DNA from: Methanosphaera stadtmanae
GTDB taxonomy: Archaea; Methanobacteriota; Methanobacteria; Methanobacteriales; Methanobacteriaceae
Length of the DNA: 35,122 nucleotides
Direction: 5' to 3'
Assembly (NCBI GenBank): GCA_015062825.1
Contig: SUTR01000026.1
Coordinates: 1 to 35,122, forward strand
The translations under genes were made by a program, and so were the position numbers. The notes beneath the pieces are model-generated. The model was not told the origin of the DNA. It did no database searches and saw nothing but the letters and a program-made list of their open reading frames with translations. Below, piece by piece: positions 1 through 8,170 of the stretch; within the stretch, counting starts at the first letter, position 1, and the number at the start of each line of letters is the position of its first letter.

Positions 1-87
1 TAAAAATAAAAATTAAAAAATAATCAAAAATAAAAATAAACTAATAAAATAATAACTACTTAAATTGACAGCATTGAGTAAATTTCC

Positions 88-97
88 AAAAAAAAAA
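88..97 (-). terminator. U-tract terminator of the BCCT gene
   Basis: A run of ten A on the + strand, read as T10 on the - strand, lies 26 bases past the stop of the BCCT transporter gene. There is no hairpin, which fits archaeal U-tract termination. Confidence 0.5.
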
Positions 98-122
98 GTA
101 AGATAAAAAGAATAATATTACT

Positions 123-1700
123 TTAATCATCATTATTTGATATATCATCTTCATATGATTTAAATGGTTTGTCTACTGTCGGATGTCTTTCAGCTTTTAC
201 AGATAATCCCATTTCATCCTTTTCATATACCAATTCTTTAAATACTGAAACGACTATCATTGCCAGAATTATTGAAAATGGGAATGCTGTGATTATAAGT
301 ATGTCCTGTAAAGCATTTAATCCTCCATTTATAAGTAGTATTGTAGCTATACTAGCCAGTATTAATCCCCAAATTACTTTTGTCTTGTTTGATGTATTTT
401 CATTTCCATTTTCTGATAATATTGCAAGCACTACTGTTGCCGAGTCAGCTGATGTGATAAAGTATATGATTACTAGAATTATAGCTATGATGGACAATAT
501 TATGGATAATGGATATTGGTTGAATACTCCAAACAACATCTGATCCACTGACATGTTAATTATAGGATTATCCGGTGTTGCTATATGCATAGCCAATGTT
601 CCAAATACTGAAAACCATATGAATGAGAATAATGATGGAACCAACAAAATATATGTTAGAAATTCTCTTATAGTCCGTCCCTTTGATATGTTTGCTATGA
701 ATACTCCTACAAAGGGTGACCATGAAATCCACCAAGCCCAGTAGTATACAGTCCATGTTTGAACCCACTCTTGTTGGGCTAGAGTACCTGATGCTGCAGT
801 TCTGAAACTTAATCGGATAAAATCATTCATATAAGCCCCAATACTTTCTATAAAGAAATTTGCAATATCCAATGATGGTCCTATAGCTATGGCAATCAAC
901 ATTAGAATTATTGCCAATAGAATATTTGTATTGGATAATAGTTTAACACCCCTATTTATTCCTGAAACGGCCGATGATAAGAACAGAACTGTTGCTATGG
1001 CTATGATTATGATTTGGATATTGATTGACTGAACAACCCCAAATAAATAATTCAATCCACTGTTTATTTGAACTGCTCCCAAACCCAGTGATGTTGCAAC
1101 TCCCACAACTGTTGCAAATATTGTAAGAGCATCCACTATATTTCCGAGTTTACCTTCTGTATATTTACCAAACAATGGTTTTAATGTTGAAGAAATATTT
1201 GGAACTTCCTTTTTTCTATATTTAAAGTATGCTATGGCCAATGCCACCATACCATAAACAGCCCACGCAGAAATTCCATAATGGAAAAATGAATATTTCA
1301 ATGCATCAAGCATTGCCTGCTGCGAATATATAGTTGCTTCTGGAGCATTTACTGCATAAAGAGATAATGGTTCTGTAGCTCCATAAAACACTAATCCTAT
1401 ACCCATACCTGCTGAAAATAGCATTGCTATCCATGAGAATGTAGAATATTCTGGCTTTGAATCGGGATCTCCCAGTCGTATTTTACCCATTGGATGAAAT
1501 ATTACAACTATGCTGATTACCACACATAAGAATACTACCATAAGATAAAACCATCCAAAGTGTATTCCCAAGAAATTTCGGATATATGTGGTTGTTTGTC
1601 TAAATGATTCGGGAAATGTCACTGCTAAAATCATTATAGCTATAAATGGTATTATCGCTAGCCAAAGAACTGGTTTATTTATACTGTTTGTATGTCTAAT
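123..1700 (-). CDS. BCCT-family betaine/choline/carnitine transporter, probable ATT start
   Basis: Secondary transporter of the BCCT family, about 12 membrane helices, 525 residues with the start chosen here. It carries the glycine-rich stretch GMGIGLVFYGATEPL typical of Na+-coupled betaine carriers and the Trp-rich block (WTVYYWAWWISWSPFVG) that forms the substrate aromatic box, followed by the usual cytoplasmic loop (SKGRTIREF). The first in-frame ATG (1634) would begin in the middle of helix 1. The frame stays open upstream and encodes INKPVLWLAIIPFIAI, the expected first half of helix 1, but has no ATG, GTG or TTG before the stop at 1721. AGGGG at 1713-1709 followed eight bases later by ATT (1700-1698) is the best initiation site. 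Glycine betaine is the likely substrate, by inference; neighbouring potassium genes suggest osmoadaptation. Confidence 0.88.
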   Translation of the reverse strand: MRHTNSINKPVLWLAIIPFIAIMILAVTFPESFRQTTTYIRNFLGIHFGWFYLMVVFLCVVISIVVIFHPMGKIRLGDPDSKPEYSTFSWIAMLFSAGMGIGLVFYGATEPLSLYAVNAPEATIYSQQAMLDALKYSFFHYGISAWAVYGMVALAIAYFKYRKKEVPNISSTLKPLFGKYTEGKLGNIVDALTIFATVVGVATSLGLGAVQINSGLNYLFGVVQSINIQIIIIAIATVLFLSSAVSGINRGVKLLSNTNILLAIILMLIAIAIGPSLDIANFFIESIGAYMNDFIRLSFRTAASGTLAQQEWVQTWTVYYWAWWISWSPFVGVFIANISKGRTIREFLTYILLVPSLFSFIWFSVFGTLAMHIATPDNPIINMSVDQMLFGVFNQYPLSIILSIIAIILVIIYFITSADSATVVLAILSENGNENTSNKTKVIWGLILASIATILLINGGLNALQDILIITAFPFSIILAMIVVSVFKELVYEKDEMGLSVKAERHPTVDKPFKSYEDDISNNDD

Positions 1701-1713
1701 GATATCATCCCCT
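1698..1713 (-). promoter_or_regulatory. Ribosome binding site placing an ATT start
   Basis: The - strand reads AGGGGATGATATCATT. AGGGGATGAT matches the ideal anti-16S complement AGGAGGTGAT at 8 of 10 positions and stands eight bases (counted from AGGGG) before an in-frame ATT. No conventional start codon exists in this part of the frame. Confidence 0.55.
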
Positions 1714-2312
1714 ATTGGTTATGTCTAAAATTTCATATTACTTTTATTAACAACATACCCCTACAAATAAAAATAATTTTATATTTAATTTTACCAATAT
1801 AATATATAAAATTAATGGTATTGTTAGATAATATTCATTATATCTATATATTATATTTGAATTAATCATAATAAAAATATATGTTAATTGATTTTTTATA
1901 AAAATTGTTATAATGTTGTTATTCTCTAAAATAAATATATAATCAATAAGTTAATTGATGAAAGAATAAATATATTTATTAAAAATTGTTTTAAGAATGA
2001 ATATGGAAACAATATAACTACTGATTTTTTATTATATTTTTAACGATTATCATAATTCCTATTATTCATCCAATTAGTTTTTACAGTAGTATTCTGATAA
2101 AACATAGATTTTATAAATTTTCAAATTATAATATTTTGTTTAAAATTCTGTACTAATCTTTAATATTTAATTATAAAATTTTAATAGTTATTTTATGAAA
2201 TAATGAAAATCTCTTTTTACTAAACATAATCAACTTAATTGTCTATAAACGTTAGGTGTATCTTATATTTTAAGGATTATTTATAAATATCAATTGTTAC
2301 ATAGATTCTACT
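1701..2312. other. Intergenic region between BCCT gene and small anchored protein gene
   Basis: About 610 bases, very AT-rich, with no convincing open frame, tRNA-like fold or large repeat. It must hold the promoters of the two divergent flanking genes. A TATA-like stretch on the - strand near 1774-1786 could serve the BCCT gene with a leader of about 50 bases; the + strand TATA box at 2280-2288 serves the next gene. Confidence 0.5.
2280..2288 (+). promoter_or_regulatory. TATA box giving a leaderless start
   Basis: TTTATAAAT centred at 2284 lies about 27-29 bases before the ATG at 2313. That puts the expected transcription start on or just before the ATG. No Shine-Dalgarno sequence precedes the gene, so a leaderless mRNA is likely. 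Confidence 0.5.
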
Positions 2313-2591
2313 ATGAGAGAGAAAAATGTTTTTATCATAATTATTGTGGGAATTGTGTTGTTTTTATTACTTATCCTGAGTTCTAATGTAATAAACTTTA
2401 ATCAGGACAATGATGATAATAACTTATCAAATAATTCTAATGATTTTAATCATACTAGTAATAATGACAATCATAATTATTCCCAATCTTCATCGGATAA
2501 TAGTTACCATGAAACTGGTAGAGATAGTCAGGCTTCAAATAATAATCCAACAAAAACACAAAGTAATACTCCAAGTAATAAAAGTAGTTAA
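2313..2591 (+). CDS. Small membrane-anchored Asn/Ser-rich protein
   Basis: 92 residues of unknown function. After MREK comes one hydrophobic helix (about residues 5-27, rich in Ile, Val and Leu), then a roughly 65-residue tail made almost only of Asn, Asp, Ser, His, Thr and Gln. The arrangement is of a signal-anchor with a disordered, probably extracellular tail; several N-x-S/T sequons (for example NHT, NYS, NKS) could be glycosylated. The charged N-terminus followed by a real membrane helix and a matching TATA box argue that it is a gene. A second frame overlapping from 2410 is a by-product of the repetitive AAT-rich DNA. Transcript probably monocistronic, ending in T-runs at 2603-2619. Confidence 0.65.
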   Translation: MREKNVFIIIIVGIVLFLLLILSSNVINFNQDNDDNNLSNNSNDFNHTSNNDNHNYSQSSSDNSYHETGRDSQASNNNPTKTQSNTPSNKSS

Positions 2592-2936
2592 TAAAAATAT
2601 TATTTTTTTTAATTTTTTTGCATTCAAATATTAATAAACTATTTTTATTTAATTTCTTATCTAATTATACTTTTTCTTATATTTTTTTATTCAAAAAGAT
2701 TATTTTTCCAATATATATTTATGAAAAATAACAATATTGAGAAAAAAATATTTTAAACATCAAATGTAACAATCAATATATGAAAATTATATCATAAATC
2801 CTTTAAATATATTTTTAAGAGTTATGAATTAATAATATGTTTAAATACAAGTATTTATATACTAGAATTTAAAAATAATTAATTGTAAATATTTACAGTA
2901 AAAAATAATATATTATTTCATAAATTTATAAATATT
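2592..2936. other. Intergenic region with promoter for the 154-residue orphan
   Basis: 345 AT-rich bases without a credible gene. Besides the terminator at its left end it holds TTTATATA at 2854-2861, a good TATA box for the next + strand gene; the expected transcription start near 2885 would leave a leader of about 65 bases containing the GGAGG site at 2937. Confidence 0.45.
2603..2619 (+). terminator. U-tract terminator after the small anchored protein gene
   Basis: T8 followed by AA and T7, starting 12 bases after the stop codon; no stem is needed for archaeal termination. Confidence 0.5.
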
Positions 2937-2951
2937 GGAGGATTAAATATT
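2937..2951 (+). promoter_or_regulatory. Strong ribosome binding site in front of an ATT codon
   Basis: GGAGG at 2937-2941 is a perfect anti-16S match. Seven bases later stands ATT (2949-2951), in frame with a long coding region that has no ATG, GTG or TTG until TTG at 3093. The spacing equals that of ATG genes in this window such as the M42 peptidase (7) and mevalonate kinase (8). Confidence 0.6.
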
Positions 2952-3413
2952 AAAACTAAAAAACAATGTGCAAAAATATCCAACATTCTTAGTAAAATCC
3001 CTGAATATGAATATCTAGAATATATCTTTTTAGATAACATTAAATACAGCAAAACTATCATTAATTACATCAGACATAATGATTCATACTTATTGTCATT
3101 AAATGAAAATAATGAACTTTATATCATAGATGAAAACAACGACGACAATATTATAAATTTTAATGACAACGTTATTAATAGTAGACCTGAACTAGATCTG
3201 ATTATAATTACTGATGAGAATAGAATCGAAAATAATTATATTCAAGAAATGATAACAGAAAATACAATTATTACAAAAATATTTAATAATAACATTACGT
3301 ACATTGAAGATAATGTAAGTGATAATAAAATATTAATAACTGAAAGTGATACATATATCTTGAACGGTTCAGGACTTAAAACTAGTATAATTAATAATCA
3401 GAATGAAAAGTAA
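2949..3413 (+). CDS. Orphan 154-residue acidic protein, probable ATT start
   Basis: Not recognised. The chosen start is the ATT placed seven bases after GGAGG; it adds 48 residues to the frame that begins at TTG 3093, which lacks any ribosome site. The added part (KTKKQCAKISNILSKIPEY, then YLEYIFLDNIKYSKTI) reads like ordinary protein with mixed charge and helix potential. The remainder is rich in Asn, Asp, Ile and Glu, with no membrane segment, no signal peptide and one Cys (in KKQCAK). It is probably cytoplasmic. It stands 73 bases before the 4-TM protein gene. If ATT is not used the gene would be a start-loss pseudogene or would begin weakly at TTG 3093. Confidence 0.55.
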   Translation: MKTKKQCAKISNILSKIPEYEYLEYIFLDNIKYSKTIINYIRHNDSYLLSLNENNELYIIDENNDDNIINFNDNVINSRPELDLIIITDENRIENNYIQEMITENTIITKIFNNNITYIEDNVSDNKILITESDTYILNGSGLKTSIINNQNEK

Positions 3414-3449
3414 ATGAATATTATAGAATTTAGATAAATACATATACTA

Positions 3450-3457
3450 TTTATATT
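3450..3457 (+). promoter_or_regulatory. TATA box, near-leaderless transcript
   Basis: TTTATATT starts 37 bases before the ATG at 3487, so transcription should start about 3480-3483 and leave only a few untranslated bases. No Shine-Dalgarno sequence is present. Confidence 0.4.
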
Positions 3458-3486
3458 TTAAAAAATATACCTTAATATAGATTTAT

Positions 3487-3906
3487 ATGAATTTAGAATT
3501 TGATTATTTTACTTCAATATCATGTGGATTATTTATTAGTAGCTTAATACTAGTGATATGTAGACTAATCAGCTATCCAATTACAGGAGTAATACTAGCA
3601 TTAGTACTATCATCATTACTAGCAGCATTTCTATACCATCCATCAAAGAAGAAAACTGTTAATCATAAGACAATTAGAGCAACAGGAGCAAGTATTCTAT
3701 TTAGTCTAATATTTGGTATAATATTTATAATATACTACATTCCTAGATTTAGTAGTCTTTTATCAACAGGAGACTTATCTTTAAGTATATCCATACTAAT
3801 AGTACTAGCTATTGTAGTAATAGGTGGAATCATAATAGGTTCTATTGGTGGAAGTATAGGATCAACATTCAGGGATATTTTTTCATTGATTAAAAAAGAG
3901 AACTAA
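3487..3906 (+). CDS. Four-TM small membrane protein (DUF5518-like)
   Basis: 139 residues with four hydrophobic helices (about 10-28, 33-50, 65-87 and 98-124) in two hairpins separated by a basic loop (HPSKKKTVNHK). The last helix is glycine-rich (GGIIIGSIGGSIGS). Size, topology and the GSIGG motif resemble the DUF5518 group of small membrane proteins common in methanogens; the family assignment is from memory of its general look and is moderate. Function unknown. Its near-leaderless promoter and T-run terminator suggest its own transcript, placed between an orphan gene and trkH. Confidence 0.7.
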   Translation: MNLEFDYFTSISCGLFISSLILVICRLISYPITGVILALVLSSLLAAFLYHPSKKKTVNHKTIRATGASILFSLIFGIIFIIYYIPRFSSLLSTGDLSLSISILIVLAIVVIGGIIIGSIGGSIGSTFRDIFSLIKKEN

Positions 3907-3924
3907 TAAATTAACTCCACAATA

Positions 3925-3951
3925 TTTTTTTTTAAAATATAACTTTTTTTT
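3925..3951 (+). terminator. Double U-tract terminator
   Basis: T9 at 3925-3933 and T8 at 3944-3951 follow the stop at 3906, separating this transcript from trkH. Confidence 0.45.
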
Positions 3952-4035
3952 AAATTATTTCATATTATTAACTTAAAATATTAAATAATAAGTAATACAG
4001 ATTTTAATTTGTAAAAACATTAGGATACATTATAT

Positions 4036-5544
4036 ATGAATATATTCAGTATAACTAAAATAAGGGCTAATGAGCTTAAAACGATTATTCATTACACAGG
4101 ATATATCGCTATAGCATTGGGTATTATGACCATTATACCAATAATATGTGCATTAATATATGATGATGCAAAAATATACCTAAATGCATTTATCATATCA
4201 GGAATAGTATGTATCATCTCAGGATTATTGATGTACTATCTATTTAAAGAAAAAAATATAGCCAATCTATCACTTAAAGGATCATTAATATTTGTAATGA
4301 GTATATGGGGATTCACAGCTTTATTTGCAGCATTGCCTTACTTCTTTTGTGGTGATTTATCATTAGTAGATGCATTCTTTGAAGGTATGAGTGGAATTAC
4401 TACAACCGGATTTTCAATGTATGACTGTTATACATTTCCATATTCAATATCAATATGGAGAGTTCTAACTCAATGGCTGGGTGGACTTGGGATCATATTC
4501 TTACTCCTGGTTGTAGCTCCTTCATCAGTAAGCCTTAAAAGATTGTATTTTGCAGAAGGAAAAACAGAACAGATGACACCAAACATCATGCATTCAGCAA
4601 CAATATTCATTAAAGTATACCTGATAATTACGGCAATTGGAATAATATTGTACTTACTTGTTGGACTTGATTTATTTGATGCCATATGTTATTCATTTGC
4701 AAGTATTGGTACTGGTGGATATACAATACATCCAGATAGTGTAAATAACTTTATAAATCCTTTAGTTCAACTTGTTACCATAATTCTTATGATAATGGGT
4801 GCAACCAATTTCGTTGTTCACTACAGAATAATGAAAAGAGAGTGGCAAAACCTGCATAAAGATATTGAATTAAAGGCAATGTTTAGTTTAATAGTCATTG
4901 CAACAGTAATGTTGGCAATAAGCTTATATATAAATGGCCTTTATAATTATGATATTATAACAATAGGCAGACATTCACTATTCCAGGCTGTTTCAATTCT
5001 TACATCAACCGGATTTGCATCAACTGATATAAATCTTTGGCCACCATTTGCATATCACATACTGATATTGTTAATGTTTATAGGTGGAAGTGTATGTTCA
5101 ACTGCTGGTGGTATAAAAATATACAACATAATGATAATGCTAAAGGCAATTTGGTGGGAAACACAAAGAATGTTTCTACCAAAGAATACCATCATAAAAA
5201 GAAAAATATATCATGACAAGAAAAAAAGAGAGATAAACGAGGATACTATACGTTCAATAACAATATTCATATTGGTATACATATTGATATTCGTATTTAG
5301 TTCACTGATAGTACTGATATACACCAAAAACTTTGAAATGGCTTATACATTAGTAGCAGCATCAATGGGAAATACTGGAGTAGGACCTGCATTTATCAAT
5401 CCAGGAATAAGTATTGTTGTAAAAATAGTATTGATTATTGACTTCTGGGTTGGAAGGATAGGTGTATGGCCATTATTATTATCAATTGTATATTTAACCC
5501 ATATGACCAAAAGTAAAGTGGATAACATTAAAGAAAAAATCTAA
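4036..5544 (+). CDS. trkH: TrkH-type potassium uptake membrane subunit
   Basis: 502 residues, full length for TrkH/KtrB. The four pore-loop filters are present: ITTTGF (about 121-126), GTGGY (225-229), STGFAS (324-329) and GNTGVG (445-450), each between membrane helices. It imports K+, usually gated by a cytosolic RCK protein TrkA; no trkA gene is in this window, so its partner must be encoded elsewhere. The ATG follows a weak site (TTAGGATAC). The gene faces the potassium channel unit on the other strand and probably acts with the BCCT transporter in osmotic adjustment (inference). Confidence 0.93.
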   Translation: MNIFSITKIRANELKTIIHYTGYIAIALGIMTIIPIICALIYDDAKIYLNAFIISGIVCIISGLLMYYLFKEKNIANLSLKGSLIFVMSIWGFTALFAALPYFFCGDLSLVDAFFEGMSGITTTGFSMYDCYTFPYSISIWRVLTQWLGGLGIIFLLLVVAPSSVSLKRLYFAEGKTEQMTPNIMHSATIFIKVYLIITAIGIILYLLVGLDLFDAICYSFASIGTGGYTIHPDSVNNFINPLVQLVTIILMIMGATNFVVHYRIMKREWQNLHKDIELKAMFSLIVIATVMLAISLYINGLYNYDIITIGRHSLFQAVSILTSTGFASTDINLWPPFAYHILILLMFIGGSVCSTAGGIKIYNIMIMLKAIWWETQRMFLPKNTIIKRKIYHDKKKREINEDTIRSITIFILVYILIFVFSSLIVLIYTKNFEMAYTLVAASMGNTGVGPAFINPGISIVVKIVLIIDFWVGRIGVWPLLLSIVYLTHMTKSKVDNIKEKI

Positions 5545-5562
5545 ACCCCTTTTAATTTTACC

Positions 5563-5569
5563 TTTTTTT
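5563..5569 (+). terminator. U-tract terminator of trkH
   Basis: T7 starting 19 bases after the trkH stop, in the 55-base gap between two convergent genes. Confidence 0.4.
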
Positions 5570-5599
5570 GAAAATATTAAAAAAAATAGATTATGGAGA

Positions 5600-6127
5600 T
5601 TAAAATATTTTATCAATAACACTGGTTATTGCAAGAATATCATTGTCACTTTTACCAAGACGTTTCATAGCTTTAGCAGCAGCTTCTACAGGAGTATCAT
5701 GAAATTCCATCATGAATTGACTAATATAAGTTATAAACATTCTAAATTCCATTTTATTCTTAAATGTCTTTCTAAGTAACCTATCAACATCTTTCTCTTC
5801 CTGTCCTCCTGCTAACTTATCCTCTTCACTAACAGTCTTATTGTTAAGTGCTTCATTAATAGTATCAATATCATAATACTTTAATAATTCATCAAGGAAT
5901 GCCTCATTCATACGTTTTCTATTATCTTGATGTTTTCTTACTTTCTTATCAACTTGAATTCTTTCAAGAAATCCATCATAGAATACTTCTACTTCAGGTT
6001 CTGTTTTAAATAATATTGGTACAAGTTCTAATAAATCAGAATCCACATTTAATCCTACAAATTCTTCATCATCATCTTCTTGTTCCATTCTAATTACTTC
6101 TTCAGGTTTTTGATTATCATCAACCAT
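5600..6127 (-). CDS. Acidic cytoplasmic orphan downstream of the K+ channel gene
   Basis: 175 residues, not recognised. Residues 1-25 are highly acidic (EQEDDDEEF), followed by helical, charged sequence with no membrane segment, signal peptide or metal motif; residues 120-175 (KNKMEFRMFITYISQFMMEFHDTPVEA and onward) look like a helical bundle. AGGTG stands nine bases before the ATG at 6127. The stop of the potassium channel gene is only 18 bases upstream, so the two are surely cotranscribed; a role as accessory or regulatory partner of the channel is inference from this pairing alone. Confidence 0.75.
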   Translation of the reverse strand: MVDDNQKPEEVIRMEQEDDDEEFVGLNVDSDLLELVPILFKTEPEVEVFYDGFLERIQVDKKVRKHQDNRKRMNEAFLDELLKYYDIDTINEALNNKTVSEEDKLAGGQEEKDVDRLLRKTFKNKMEFRMFITYISQFMMEFHDTPVEAAAKAMKRLGKSDNDILAITSVIDKIF

Positions 6128-6145
6128 TTTACATACACCTTTTTT

Positions 6146-6964
6146 TTATTTTTTCTTATCCTCTTTAATCATATCAGTAAGATTATCTATTTTATCATTT
6201 AACTTTTCAATATCCTCTTCTAAATTATTAATTTTCTTGGATAATTTGATGTTTTCATGTTTTGCTTCTTCATATCTTTCTTTTAAAAGTTTTCTATTTT
6301 CTTGTGATGGTTTTTCCATATAATAACCAGACATTGCAGCAGTAAAAATGCTTATGAAGAGTACTCCCAATATTATTGTAAATATCCCTATAAGCTTCCC
6401 CTGATATGTTATGGGAGTTAAATCCCCATATCCCACACTGGATACTGTTACAATATTATACCATAATGCATCAATCATTGAATTAAATCCAGGATCTATC
6501 TTCATCAGTATATATGCAGATAAGAACATATATGCCAACATAATAAGACTCAATGTATTTAAAAGCTGATTATGTACAAAATATTTAAATGACCCTTTAA
6601 ATTGACCTAGATTAAAAATCTTAAATATTTGGAATACTTGTAAAAATCTTATAATTCTTAACAATGCAAGATATCGTAGGAATATAAAATTATAGGGTAT
6701 CATTGATAATATGTCAATAATATGTCCCCTAATAAATGTTAGTATTGAATCATTAGAGTTTTTATATTCATTAATTAAGTTAAGAAATAATAAGAAACAC
6801 ACTATTAAATCAAAAACTGAATAAAATATCAAATCATTATATGAATAATCAAATGTAATGATGAATATGAATATCAAATCTATAATAATCAAAATTACCA
6901 ATATAGAATCCTTTAATTGATATAAAAATTCTCCATCATATTTTACGACTTTATCATTTGACAT
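6146..6964 (-). CDS. Six-TM voltage-gated-type potassium channel with C-terminal coiled coil
   Basis: 272 residues. Helices S1-S3 lie in about 18-95, S4 carries spaced Arg residues (R97, R103, R106, then K115), S5 follows near 135-155, and the pore loop holds the K+ selectivity filter TVSSVGYGD (173-181) before S6 (190-212). Residues 223-268 form a heptad-like coiled coil of Lys, Glu, Leu and Ile (KKINNLEEDIEKLNDKIDNL), probably the tetramer-forming tail, in place of an RCK domain. The longest frame begins at a GTG five codons upstream; ATG 6964 is preferred because GTGGGG lies about nine bases before it. Followed after 18 bases by the acidic orphan gene. Confidence 0.9.
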   Translation of the reverse strand: MSNDKVVKYDGEFLYQLKDSILVILIIIDLIFIFIITFDYSYNDLIFYSVFDLIVCFLLFLNLINEYKNSNDSILTFIRGHIIDILSMIPYNFIFLRYLALLRIIRFLQVFQIFKIFNLGQFKGSFKYFVHNQLLNTLSLIMLAYMFLSAYILMKIDPGFNSMIDALWYNIVTVSSVGYGDLTPITYQGKLIGIFTIILGVLFISIFTAAMSGYYMEKPSQENRKLLKERYEEAKHENIKLSKKINNLEEDIEKLNDKIDNLTDMIKEDKKK

Positions 6965-7125
6965 ATGGATTTTCCCCACATCTAATTATTGATATATTTA
7001 TTCATGCTTGTTGAAATAATTATGTTTAAAACAAGTTGTCAAAATATTGAGAAAATGCATTTTTCATAGTTGAAGTTAATTGATATTAATTTATCATATC
7101 CAAATTATAGTTATAAAGAATATCA

Positions 7126-7986
7126 TCAGTATAACTTACTATCGTTTTTATTTTTAAAGATTTCTTTCTTCATATTATCATAACTACCATATTCATCAAT
7201 GATATTCTGTTTTTGTTGTTGTGATAATCTCTGATATATTAAATCCAAATTATCTTCAGTCAATACATATTCATATTCATGTCTGCATCCTTGATAAACT
7301 ATTTTTCCATCTTTAACAGCGTATACTGTATTTATATTTACAGGAGTCCATTTATCATTAGAGACAGGTCTTGTAGAAAATATCAAACAATCATCATATT
7401 TTAGTGAATATAATGAATCCTCTTTATTAATATGAATATACATTAAGTTTCCATCATATATCATAATATTTAACTTATTGGATTCTGATAGATTGATGAT
7501 AATATTATTTATTAGATTAAACAGTTCCTCTTCAGATAGAATCCTTTGATTTTGGTCTTCAATCCGGTTAATTTCATCGATGATATAATATAATATTCTT
7601 TCCGAGTCCGTCTGACCTATCTGCATATCAACATATTTATCTAAAAGGTCACACTTGAAAATAGTACCATTATGCATTAATGTCCATTGTCTACCATTAT
7701 CATCTGACTTTGTGAACGGATGACAATTGGATAGATTAGTAATGCCTGTTGTAGCAAGTCTAATATGGGCAAAAGCATTCTTGGCAAGGATTTGATTGGA
7801 CAATATTGCTTTTAGTTGTTTGCTTTCAGTTGCTTTTTCAGGTCCCTTAAATATTTCCCGTTTATCATCATAAAATCGTGCAAAACCCCAACCATGTGGA
7901 TGTTGATTACAATGATTATAAAAGTATACTAGAAAATCATTTATAATCATATTATTTTTTGAAGTAATTGAAAATAATTCACACAT
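7126..7986 (-). CDS. Class II glutamine amidotransferase (GATase type 2, YafJ-like)
   Basis: 286 residues. In this Ntn-hydrolase fold the nucleophile is Cys2, exposed by removal of Met1; the start at 7986 gives MCELFS, with GGAGG eight bases before the ATG. The longer frame up to 8034 is rejected because it would bury Cys2. Conserved pieces: HGWGFA (about 36-41), AHIRLATTG (74-82), HNGTI, and GQTDSE. No synthase domain is fused and no amidotransferase partner is adjacent, so it resembles the stand-alone YafJ/EgtC-like hydrolases; the amide acceptor or substrate is unknown. It ends 161 bases from the potassium channel start and appears monocistronic. Confidence 0.88.
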   Translation of the reverse strand: MCELFSITSKNNMIINDFLVYFYNHCNQHPHGWGFARFYDDKREIFKGPEKATESKQLKAILSNQILAKNAFAHIRLATTGITNLSNCHPFTKSDDNGRQWTLMHNGTIFKCDLLDKYVDMQIGQTDSERILYYIIDEINRIEDQNQRILSEEELFNLINNIIINLSESNKLNIMIYDGNLMYIHINKEDSLYSLKYDDCLIFSTRPVSNDKWTPVNINTVYAVKDGKIVYQGCRHEYEYVLTEDNLDLIYQRLSQQQKQNIIDEYGSYDNMKKEIFKNKNDSKLY

Positions 7987-8170
7987 ACATCTGCCCTCCT
8001 TAAATTTAAAATAAAATTGAAAAATAAAATTCATAAAAGTAGAATAATTACATTATCTAGTATTATATATCTTAGATAAGTTATTTAAAATATTTGATAT
8101 TTAAGAAATGAAAAAATAATAGTATTTTAGTATTACAGAATAATAAAAAAGAATAAAAAAATAGAATGAA

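Noticed and set aside
1701-2312. Possible RNA gene or replication origin in the long AT-rich gap
   Set aside because: No tRNA-like T-loop, no repeated origin box pair and no stable G/C-containing stem was visible; AT-richness alone is normal here.
2410-2634. 74-residue + strand frame overlapping the small anchored protein gene
   Set aside because: It is a frame-shifted reading of AAT/ATC-rich DNA, starts inside the gene and has no ribosome site or promoter of its own.
7987-8034. Longer N-terminus for the glutamine amidotransferase
   Set aside because: It would bury the Cys that must become the N-terminal nucleophile, and GGAGG stands right before the shorter start at 7986.
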